A DNA stretch of 6,627 nucleotides from Rhodoferax sp. (GTDB lineage: Bacteria; Pseudomonadota; Gammaproteobacteria; Burkholderiales; Burkholderiaceae_C), in NCBI GenBank assembly GCA_020048795.1, contig JAIFMA010000023.1:1-6627 (forward strand), in the 5' to 3' direction. Below the pieces are notes generated by a model, which saw nothing but the letters and a program-made list of their open reading frames with translations, searched no databases and was not told the DNA's origin. Below, one piece after another: positions 1 to 5,666 of the stretch. Numbering within the stretch: position 1 is the stretch's first letter; each line of letters begins with the position of its first letter. The position numbers and the translations under genes are program-made.

Positions 1-181
1 ACTGGGACAGCACCCGGTAAACCGTGGCCAAACCCACATCCGAGCGATCCTCAAGCAGCACCCGAAACACGTCCTCAGCCGTCATGTGTCGCTGCGCCCC
101 GTTCTGAAAGATCTCCAGAATCTTGAGCCTTGGCAACGTCACCTTGAGCCCGGTGTTTTTGAGTTCGTCAATCTTGGTCAT
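1..181 (-). CDS. fur: Ferric uptake regulator Fur, N-terminal part (cut by the window edge)
   Basis: Reading the minus strand from the ATG at 181 gives 60 open residues beginning MTKIDELKNTGLKVTLPR and leaving the window inside the DNA-binding domain (LATVYRVLSQ). This is the winged-helix half of Fur: the early TLPRLKILEIF helix, then the HMTAEDVF region (residues 32-39), then the recognition-helix motif VGLATVYRVL (49-58), all strongly conserved in betaproteobacterial Fur. Fur is a cytoplasmic, iron-loaded transcription repressor of iron-uptake genes. The metal-binding and dimerisation half lies outside the window. The start fits the usual Fur N-terminus and is preceded on its strand by a weak GGA-type ribosome site. 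It is transcribed away from bamE; divergent fur/bamE is a common arrangement in proteobacteria. Zur and PerR relatives share the fold, but the N-terminal wording is that of Fur. Confidence 0.93.
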   Translation of the reverse strand, partial: MTKIDELKNTGLKVTLPRLKILEIFQNGAQRHMTAEDVFRVLLEDRSDVGLATVYRVLSQ

Positions 182-279
182 GCAGTTTTTCCAGTTACCA
201 GTCTTGCTTCGACCCCACGGGCCGTGCCTTGAAATGGTGCCAGTACAATGCGCTGATCATATCGCCCCCGGTCTGTCCC
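182..279. promoter_or_regulatory. Divergent fur/bamE intergenic region
   Basis: These 98 bases lie between two divergent start codons and must hold the promoters for both genes unless they lie inside the coding sequences. For bamE the best hexamer is TACAAT at 244-249 (five of six matches to the -10 consensus). TTGAAA at 229-234 is only 9 bases upstream, too close to be its -35. For fur, TATGAT on the minus strand (256-261) is a possible -10 without a clear -35. I see no convincing Fur box or other operator. The individual promoter elements are weak guesses; the regulatory role of the spacer follows from its position. Confidence 0.5.
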
Positions 280-822
280 ATGTCTGATTCTCCTGCTCGT
301 CTCCTCTGGTTGAGTTGCCTGTTTGTGGTGACATTCGCGCTGTCTGCCTGTAGCAGCGTGAACAGTGCCAGCAGCCGCCTGGTCAGTGTTGTCACACCTT
401 ACAAGATCGACATTGTTCAGGGCAATTTTGTTTCTCGCGAACAGGTTGCCGCCCTGCAAAATGGCATGAGCCGGCTTCAGGTGCGCGACATCCTGGGTAC
501 GCCGCTGCTGACCAGTATCTTCCATGCGGATCGCTGGGACTATGTGTTTACCTTCAAGCGCCAGGGTATTGAGCCCCAGGCCCGTCGGGTCACGGTTTTT
601 TTCAGTGGCGACGTGCTGGTGCGCACCCAGGCAGACCCGCTGCCCAGCGAAGCAGAATTTGTCGCGTCACTCGATTCCGGTCGTCGATCTGGCCAAGCTC
701 CGACACTTGAGATGCCAGAAGAAGCCCTCAAAACAGTCGCAGCGCCCGCCAAGGTGGCTGACCCCAAACCGCTGCCGCCCCTGCCTGCCAGCTATCCGCC
801 GCTGGAACCAGCCAAGCGCTGA
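280..822 (+). CDS. bamE: BamE outer-membrane assembly lipoprotein (SmpA/OmlA family)
   Basis: The product is the small lipoprotein subunit of the Bam complex, which folds beta-barrel proteins into the outer membrane. From the ATG at 280 it has 180 residues: a lipoprotein signal peptide with hydrophobic core and lipobox LSAC (Cys24 lipidated), then the SmpA/OmlA domain at about 40-125. Recognisable blocks are PYKIDIVQGNF (40-50), QVAALQNGMSRLQVRDILGTP (55-75), DRWDYVFTFKRQG (84-96) and RVTVFFSGDVLVR (103-115). The tail, from about 139, is rich in Pro and Ala and is probably disordered. An in-frame ATG at 229 would add 17 residues before the signal peptide, so 280 is preferred, although the ribosome site before it is weak. 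The gene leads the plus-strand series, with dapB 15 bases downstream, and stands divergent to fur. Confidence 0.95.
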   Translation: MSDSPARLLWLSCLFVVTFALSACSSVNSASSRLVSVVTPYKIDIVQGNFVSREQVAALQNGMSRLQVRDILGTPLLTSIFHADRWDYVFTFKRQGIEPQARRVTVFFSGDVLVRTQADPLPSEAEFVASLDSGRRSGQAPTLEMPEEALKTVAAPAKVADPKPLPPLPASYPPLEPAKR

Positions 823-837
823 AACACGGGCATCAAC

Positions 838-1647
838 ATGTCAAAGCTTCACCGGATTTGTGTCGCGGGTGCCAGTGGTCGCATGGGACGCATGCTGATC
901 GAGGCCGTCAGCAACGCCACTGACTGCCAACTCACGGGGGCACTGGATCTGGCAGACAGTGCAGCCATAGGGCAGGATCCCTGCGCTTTCTTGGGCCTGC
1001 AAAGCGCTGTAGCCATCACCGCTGATCTGCCACAGGGGCTCGGCGGCTGCCAGACCCTGATCGATTTCACCCGCCCCGAGGGCAGCATGCGCCACCTGGC
1101 GGTCTGCCGCCAACTCGGCATCAACCTGGTGGTTGGCACCACCGGCTTTTCTGCCGACCAAAAAGCCGACATCGCCGCCGCCGCCCAAGACATTGCCATC
1201 GTCATGGCACCCAACATGAGCGTTGGTATCAACGTCACCCTGAAACTTCTGGAAATGGCTGCCAAGGCCCTGGCCACCGGGTATGACATCGAGATCATCG
1301 AAGCCCACCACCGGCACAAGGTCGATGCCCCTTCCGGTACCGCCCTGAAAATGGGCGAAGTGATTGCATCCGCCATTGGACGTGATCTGAAAGAATGTGC
1401 GGTCTACACCCGCGAGGGAGTCACTGGCGAGCGTGACCCTTCGTCCATCGGGTTTGCCAGCATCCGCGGCGGCGACATCGTGGGCGACCACACCGTGCTG
1501 TTTGCCGGCACCGGCGAGCGCATCGAGATCACTCACAAGTCATCGAGTCGCCTCACCTATGCCCAGGGCAGCCTGCGCGCGGTGCGTTTCTTGAGCGGCA
1601 AAAAATCGGGCCTGTTTGACATGGCTGACGTGCTCAAGCTGAAATGA
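838..1647 (+). CDS. dapB: 4-hydroxy-tetrahydrodipicolinate reductase DapB
   Basis: DapB catalyses the NAD(P)H-dependent reduction step of the diaminopimelate/lysine pathway, supplying lysine and the peptidoglycan cross-linking residue; it is cytosolic. The 269 residues match the usual family length of about 270. Visible features are the Rossmann motif GASGRMG (11-17), the GTTGFS loop (100-105), APNMSVGIN (124-132), and the signature EAHHRHKVDAPSGTA (155-169). In the signature His157, His158 and Lys161 correspond to the catalytic residues. The C-terminus KSGLFDMADVL is typical. The stop overlaps the start of the next gene by ATGA (1644-1647), suggesting translational coupling. Nothing in the protein looks damaged. 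Confidence 0.98.
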   Translation: MSKLHRICVAGASGRMGRMLIEAVSNATDCQLTGALDLADSAAIGQDPCAFLGLQSAVAITADLPQGLGGCQTLIDFTRPEGSMRHLAVCRQLGINLVVGTTGFSADQKADIAAAAQDIAIVMAPNMSVGINVTLKLLEMAAKALATGYDIEIIEAHHRHKVDAPSGTALKMGEVIASAIGRDLKECAVYTREGVTGERDPSSIGFASIRGGDIVGDHTVLFAGTGERIEITHKSSSRLTYAQGSLRAVRFLSGKKSGLFDMADVLKLK

Positions 1648-2294
1648 GCCTGGCCGAGTTCTTCTGGCAAGGCGACGCACTGGCCCGCGCGGTGGCGCTG
1701 CTGTTGCTGACCATGTCAGTGGCCAGTTGGGTCGTCATTCTCTGGAAATCCTGGCTGTTGCATCGTGCCAGCACCGACGTGGCGCGATGCATTGCGGCAT
1801 TTTGGCAATCGGCCAGCGTCACTCTGGCCAGGCAGAACATTCAGGCCTTCGACCGCGAGGCGCTGATCCTGCCGATGCTTGATGCAACCCGTATTGAACC
1901 GACCCACACACTCGCTGACGCGGTAGAGCGCCCGCACCAACTCACCCGCCTGTTGCGCAACGCGTTGCACGCCGCCCTGACCCGGCTACAGCACGGCCAG
2001 GTTCTGCTGGCTACCGTTGGTGCCACGGCGCCCTTTGTCGGATTGCTCGGAACCGTTTGGGGCATCTACCACGCCTTGATCAGCATTGCCAATGCCGGCC
2101 AGGTCACCATCGACAAGATTTCCGGCCCGGTTGGCGAATCGCTGATCATGACCGCCGCCGGCCTGATCGTGGCGATTCCGGCGGTGTTGGCCTACAACGT
2201 GCTGGGGCGTTCGATCACCCGCATCGAAGCCGAACTCGAAGGCTTTGCGCGCGATTTGCGCGAGCTGATGGGCAGCGCCACCGCGCCGGCCTGA
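1644..2294 (+). CDS. exbB: MotA/TolQ/ExbB family proton-channel protein, ExbB-like
   Basis: This inner-membrane protein should form, with the ExbD-like product downstream, the proton channel that energises either TonB-dependent transport or the Tol system. The 216 residues give three hydrophobic segments at about 12-36, 119-147 and 163-187, with a large cytoplasmic loop between the first two. The family signature GATAPFVGLLGTVWGIYHAL (126-145) and the TM3 block GPVGESLIMTAAGLIVAIPA (161-180) are intact. Glu165 and Thr170 match the conserved polar channel residues. GTVWGIYHAL and the short N-terminus favour ExbB over TolQ, but the two are hard to separate by sequence alone. The start overlaps the dapB stop by four bases. 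No tonB, tolA or tolB lies in the window, so the partner is unknown. Confidence 0.87.
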   Translation: MSLAEFFWQGDALARAVALLLLTMSVASWVVILWKSWLLHRASTDVARCIAAFWQSASVTLARQNIQAFDREALILPMLDATRIEPTHTLADAVERPHQLTRLLRNALHAALTRLQHGQVLLATVGATAPFVGLLGTVWGIYHALISIANAGQVTIDKISGPVGESLIMTAAGLIVAIPAVLAYNVLGRSITRIEAELEGFARDLRELMGSATAPA

Positions 2295-2308
2295 AGCGGG
2301 GCATCCGT

Positions 2309-2321
2309 CGAATGTCATTCG
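2309..2321 (+). promoter_or_regulatory. Palindrome enclosing the exbD start codon
   Basis: CGAATG at 2309-2314 and CATTCG at 2316-2321 are perfect inverted repeats around one central T, and the ATG of exbD lies in the left arm. A G-U and a G-C pair extend the stem outward to 2307-2323. In RNA this gives about seven pairs with a three-base loop that would hide the start codon unless a ribosome finishing exbB opened it. The symmetry is seen directly; a role in coupling exbD translation to exbB is inference. Confidence 0.35.
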
Positions 2322-2743
2322 GCCGTCTTGATCGCAGTTCGGGTCCCGCGCCCATGAGCGACATCAACATGACCCCGCTGATCGACGTGATGCTGGTGCT
2401 GGTGGTCATTTTCATCATCACGGCCCCCCTGCTGGCCAGTTCGATCAGGCTCGACCTGCCAAAAACCGATGCCCCCAGGACCCAGGCCCCGCCCCAATCG
2501 GTGACCGTGGTGATTGATGCCGCCGGACAGGCTTACCTGAAAGACCAGGCCGTCACGCTCGGTGAACTGGCCCAGATGTTTGCCAATGCCCGGCAAGCCA
2601 ACCCGGACACTGAAGTGCAGTTGCGGGCCGACACCTCGGTGCCCTATGGCCGGATCGTCGAGGTCATGGGTGTGGCACAAAAGGCCGGCCTGAGCCGCCT
2701 GGGCTTTATCGCCGACGACAAGCCGCCCGCAGGCAAGCCCTAA
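2312..2743 (+). CDS. exbD: ExbD/TolR family biopolymer transport protein
   Basis: This is the single-pass partner of the ExbB-like protein. The 143 residues have a short cytoplasmic N-terminus containing MSDINMTPLIDVMLVL, one membrane segment at about 23-42, and a periplasmic domain (about 60-135) ending in VMGVAQKAGLSRLGFI. Asp25 inside PLIDVMLV is the proton-carrying aspartate essential in the family and even has the same number as in E. coli ExbD. The ATG at 2312 is chosen because it gives the usual short N-terminus; the reading frame is open much further upstream, but that stretch overlaps exbB and is not protein-like. It starts 17 bases after exbB, with GCGGGG as a possible ribosome site, and its start codon sits in a small palindrome. 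TolR is the alternative name. Confidence 0.88.
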   Translation: MSFGRLDRSSGPAPMSDINMTPLIDVMLVLVVIFIITAPLLASSIRLDLPKTDAPRTQAPPQSVTVVIDAAGQAYLKDQAVTLGELAQMFANARQANPDTEVQLRADTSVPYGRIVEVMGVAQKAGLSRLGFIADDKPPAGKP

Positions 2744-2844
2744 AATCAGCCGCTTTAGCCCCATCGCGCACAGGCCGCCGGACCGGCCTTACCCCATTCA
2801 CCTCACCCTGCACCGCGGTCACTGAACCGCCCTGATTGACCGTT
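2744..2844 (+). promoter_or_regulatory. exbD-leuS spacer: possible leuS promoter and leader hairpin
   Basis: This 101-base gap is the longest inside the plus-strand series, so it is the likeliest place for a separate leuS promoter. TAAAAT at 2741-2746, overlapping the exbD stop, resembles a -10 element but has no good -35 at the right distance. A hairpin follows: AGGCCG (2772-2777), loop of six, CGGCCT (2784-2789). It is not followed by a T-run, so it is not a standard terminator. I see no T-box, leucine-rich leader peptide or other attenuator. All regulatory readings here are weak. Confidence 0.3.
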
Positions 2845-5658
2845 ATGCAAGACAAATACCAGCACCTCGACGTGGAACCCGCCGCCCAGGCCCATTGGCA
2901 GTCGATAGATGCTTATCGCGTGACTGAAGGCGCGCTCAATGCGCAAGGTCAGCCCAAGAAAAAGTTCTACGCCTGCTCCATGCTGCCCTACCCCAGCGGC
3001 AAGTTACACATGGGCCATGTGCGCAACTACACCATCAACGACATGCTGACGCGTTATTTACGCATGCAGGGCTACAACGTGCTGATGCCCATGGGCTGGG
3101 ATGCCTTTGGCCTGCCGGCCGAAAACGCCGCCCTCAAAAACGGTGTGCCGCCGGCCCAATGGACCTTTGAGAACATCGGCTACATGAAGCAGCAGATGCA
3201 GGCCATGGGGCTGGCCATCGACTGGAGCCGCGAGGTGGCCACCTGCACGCCCGAGTACTACAAGTGGAACCAGTGGCTGTTTTTGAAAATGTTGGAGCGT
3301 GGCATTGCCTACCGCAAGACCCAGGTGGTCAACTGGGACCCGGTGGACATGACCGTGCTGGCCAATGAACAGGTCATTGATGGCAAAGGCTGGCGCACCG
3401 GCGCGGTGGTGGAAAAGCGTGAAATTCCGGGCTATTACCTGGGCATTACCCAATACGCCGAAGAACTGTTAGCCAATGTGACGGGCGACAAGATGCCTGG
3501 CTGGCCCGAGCGCGTCAAGCTGATGCAGGAGAACTGGATTGGCAAGAGCGAAGGCGTGCGCTTTGCCTTCCCGCACCACATCCAGGGCGCATCGGGCCAG
3601 TTGATTGGGGAGGGCCGCATGTATGTGTTCACGACCCGGCCCGACACCATCATGGGGGTGACCTTTTGCGCGGTGGCGCCCGAGCATCCGCTGGCGGCGC
3701 ACGCTGCCGCTTTCAACCCGGCGTTGGCAGCGTTTATCGAGGAATGCCAAAAAGGCGGCACCACCGAGGCCGAAATGGCTTTGAAAGAAAAGGTCGGCAT
3801 GCCCACCGGCCTGTTTGTGGCTCATCCGCTCACCGGGGAGCAGGTGGCGGTGTGGGTTGGCAACTATGTACTGATGTCGTATGGCGACGGAGCGGTGATG
3901 GGGGTGCCGGCGCATGATGAGCGGGACTTTGCTTTTGCCTTGAAATACGCTTTGCCGATCAAGCCGGTCGTGGCCGTGCTGGCACCGGCAGGGACCGTGC
4001 CCTCGCCGGGCTCCTCAGACTGCCAGCAGAAGTCGTCACCCGTTGCGGGCGCGGTCCCCGCCTACCGTGTTTTTGATGCGAGTGTTTGGCAGGATTGGTA
4101 CGCTGAAAAAGGCGCCGGAGTCGCTGTTAACTCTGGTCAATACGACGGACTGTTGTTCAAGGACTGCGTGGCGGCGGTGGCGGCTGACCTGGCTGCACTA
4201 GGTCTGGGTGAGAAAAAAATCACCTGGCGGCTGCGCGATTGGGGGGTGTCGCGCCAGCGCTACTGGGGCACACCGATTCCGATCATTCATTGCCCGGAAC
4301 ACGGCGCCGTGCCGGTACCTGAAAAAGACTTGCCAGTGGTGCTGCCTGACAACCTGGTGCCCGATGGCTCGGGCAACCCGCTCAACAAGTGCGAGGCATT
4401 TCACGCCGGTGTCACCTGCCCGATCTGCGGCAAAGCAGCGCGGCGCGAAACCGACACCATGGACACCTTTGTCGACAGTTCCTGGTACTTCATGCGCTAC
4501 TGCGACCCGACCAACACAGACAAGATGGTGGCCGAGGGCGCTGACTACTGGATGCCGATGGACCAGTACATTGGTGGCATCGAACACGCCATCCTGCACC
4601 TGCTTTACGCGCGTTTCTGGACCAAGGTGATGCGCGATATCCGGGTGAAGGGCCCCGGAGATTCCGAGGCCGTGGGTCTGGTCAAGGTCGATGAGCCTTT
4701 TACCAAGCTGCTGACACAGGGCATGGTGCTGAACCATATTTACTCCCGGCGCACCGACAAGGGTGGCAAGGACTACTTCTGGCCGCAGGACGTGGAGCAT
4801 GTGGCGGACGCGTCCGGCAAGGTCACGGGAGCCCGCTTGATCAAGACCGTCGGTGAGCTGCCGGTGGGCACGCCAATAGACTACGAGGGCGTGGGCACCA
4901 TGTCCAAGTCCAAAAACAATGGTGTGGACCCGCAGGACCTGATCGAGAAATACGGGGCCGACACCGCCCGCCTGTACACCATGTTTACCGCGCCGCCCGA
5001 AGCCACGCTGGAGTGGAACGATGCTGCCGTGGAAGGCAGCTACCGTTTCCTGCGTCGGGTCTGGAATTTTGGGGTCAAGCTATCCACTATTGATTCAATA
5101 GCTGCTGATGCAAGTGTATCGGGCGCTAGCGGCCTAAAAGACATTGAATTTGGCAAGGAAACCCGGGGTTTGCGGCTGGAGATTCACACTGTGCTCAAGC
5201 AGGTCGATTACGACTACCAGCGCATGCAGTACAACACCGTGGTGTCGGGTGCCATGAAGATGATCAATGCTCTGGAAGACTTCAGGGCCACGGACAGCGC
5301 CGGCGCCCAAGTGGCGCTGATTGAGGGCTTTGGCATCTTGCTGCGCTGTCTGTACCCGGCCACGCCGCACATGGCCCACGCCTTGTGGTCCGGCCTGGGC
5401 TACGCCGGTGCTTTGGGTGATTTGCTGGACGCACCCTGGCCGCAAGTGGACCCGGCGGCGCTGGTGCAGGACGAGATTGAACTGATGCTGCAAATCAACG
5501 GCAAATTGCGCGGCTCGATTCTGGTGAGCGCCGGGGCTGACAAGGCTGCCATCGAGCAGGCCGCCATCGCCCATGAGATGTTCCAGAAACTGGGCCACGG
5601 CGCAGCCCCCAAAAAGGTGATTGTGGTGCCGGGCCGCTTGGTCAATCTGGTGGTGTAA
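2845..5658 (+). CDS. leuS: Leucyl-tRNA synthetase LeuRS, with three apparent in-frame insertions
   Basis: LeuRS charges tRNA-Leu with leucine and hydrolyses mischarged products. Visible parts are the class I motif HMGH (55-58), the CP1 editing domain with TTRPDT (263-268) and HDERD (357-361), and a zinc-ribbon-like set Cys483-x2-His486 with Cys525-x2-Cys528. These are followed by the leucine-specific domain (about 625-684), the KMSKS loop as TMSKS (685-689), the anticodon-binding domain, and the C-terminal end KKVIVVPGRLVNLVV. I start at ATG 2845 (MQDKYQHLD), the usual family N-terminus; a TTG at 2836 would add three residues. No strong ribosome site is visible. The length, 937, exceeds the E. 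coli enzyme (860). Extra stretches at about 379-408, 599-610 and 746-769 carry inverted repeats or unusual base composition. Catalytic and editing motifs are intact, so the enzyme should work. Confidence 0.98.
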   Translation: MQDKYQHLDVEPAAQAHWQSIDAYRVTEGALNAQGQPKKKFYACSMLPYPSGKLHMGHVRNYTINDMLTRYLRMQGYNVLMPMGWDAFGLPAENAALKNGVPPAQWTFENIGYMKQQMQAMGLAIDWSREVATCTPEYYKWNQWLFLKMLERGIAYRKTQVVNWDPVDMTVLANEQVIDGKGWRTGAVVEKREIPGYYLGITQYAEELLANVTGDKMPGWPERVKLMQENWIGKSEGVRFAFPHHIQGASGQLIGEGRMYVFTTRPDTIMGVTFCAVAPEHPLAAHAAAFNPALAAFIEECQKGGTTEAEMALKEKVGMPTGLFVAHPLTGEQVAVWVGNYVLMSYGDGAVMGVPAHDERDFAFALKYALPIKPVVAVLAPAGTVPSPGSSDCQQKSSPVAGAVPAYRVFDASVWQDWYAEKGAGVAVNSGQYDGLLFKDCVAAVAADLAALGLGEKKITWRLRDWGVSRQRYWGTPIPIIHCPEHGAVPVPEKDLPVVLPDNLVPDGSGNPLNKCEAFHAGVTCPICGKAARRETDTMDTFVDSSWYFMRYCDPTNTDKMVAEGADYWMPMDQYIGGIEHAILHLLYARFWTKVMRDIRVKGPGDSEAVGLVKVDEPFTKLLTQGMVLNHIYSRRTDKGGKDYFWPQDVEHVADASGKVTGARLIKTVGELPVGTPIDYEGVGTMSKSKNNGVDPQDLIEKYGADTARLYTMFTAPPEATLEWNDAAVEGSYRFLRRVWNFGVKLSTIDSIAADASVSGASGLKDIEFGKETRGLRLEIHTVLKQVDYDYQRMQYNTVVSGAMKMINALEDFRATDSAGAQVALIEGFGILLRCLYPATPHMAHALWSGLGYAGALGDLLDAPWPQVDPAALVQDEIELMLQINGKLRGSILVSAGADKAAIEQAAIAHEMFQKLGHGAAPKKVIVVPGRLVNLVV
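3987..4062. repeat. Imperfect 24-base inverted repeat inside leuS (after editing domain)
   Basis: The arms 3987-4010 and 4039-4062 pair at 19 of 24 positions by my count, around a 28-base loop. The best core is GGGACCG in the left arm against CGGTCCC in the right. The element sits in frame and encodes a low-complexity Pro/Ala/Ser/Gly stretch (about residues 379-408). Compared with recalled E. coli LeuRS there are about 30 extra residues between IKPV and the NSG motif. The pentamer CCGTG occurs on both sides (3974-3978 and 4065-4069) but is too short to call a target duplication. Confidence 0.55.
4651..4671. repeat. Short hairpin in the second extra stretch of leuS
   Basis: GGCCCCGGA (4651-4659) and TCCGAGGCC (4663-4671) are inverted repeats with one mismatch in nine, separated by the loop GAT. 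The stretch encodes part of IRVKGPGDSEAV (residues 599-610), which lies between the conserved MRD and GLVKVDEP blocks. In recalled E. coli LeuRS only six residues separate MRD and DEP; here there are 17. The insertion is in frame, just before the leucine-specific domain. Confidence 0.5.
5078..5151. repeat. AT-rich, decayed palindromic repeat inside leuS
   Basis: Within a GC-rich gene, 5080-5151 has 31 G/C in 72 bases by my count. It uses codons scarce elsewhere in the gene (CTA twice, ATA, TCA, GTA, AGT). Its wording, AATAGCTGCT followed by GGGCGCTAGCGGCCTAAAAG, resembles a dispersed palindromic repeat I recall from Comamonadaceae genomes (roughly ATAGCTGCTAGCGCTTG, loop, then CAAGCGCTAGAGGCC). 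The arms here pair only partly and differ mostly by transitions, as expected of an old copy. It encodes residues 746-769, at the join between catalytic and anticodon-binding domains. Confidence 0.5.
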
Positions 5659-5666
5659 GGCCTGCC

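Noticed and set aside
242..263. Possible Fur box between fur and bamE
   Set aside because: Only scattered matches to the 19-base consensus; symmetry is poor, so autoregulation of fur cannot be claimed from this.
229..279. Upstream ATG extension of bamE
   Set aside because: It would put 17 residues in front of a complete lipoprotein signal peptide; the ATG at 280 gives a normal signal.
724..822. Pro/Ala-rich BamE tail as a separate element or frameshift
   Set aside because: The frame is continuous with the SmpA/OmlA domain and such disordered tails are common in this family; nothing shows a frameshift.
841..1536. Long minus-strand open frame (231 codons) opposite dapB
   Set aside because: It lies wholly antisense to a clear DapB, has low-complexity Gly/Ala/Asp/His composition typical of the reverse of GC-rich genes, and shows no family motif.
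2057..2311. N-terminal extension of exbD into exbB
   Set aside because: The 85 upstream codons are an out-of-frame read of conserved exbB, rich in Arg/His/Asp, and unlike any ExbD N-terminus.
2836..2844. TTG start for leuS
   Set aside because: It adds only three residues before the conserved MQDKY start and has no better ribosome site than the ATG at 2845.
4198..4800. Minus-strand open frame (200 codons) inside leuS
   Set aside because: Composition and position are those of an antisense shadow of the LeuRS catalytic core; no ribosome site or domain supports it.
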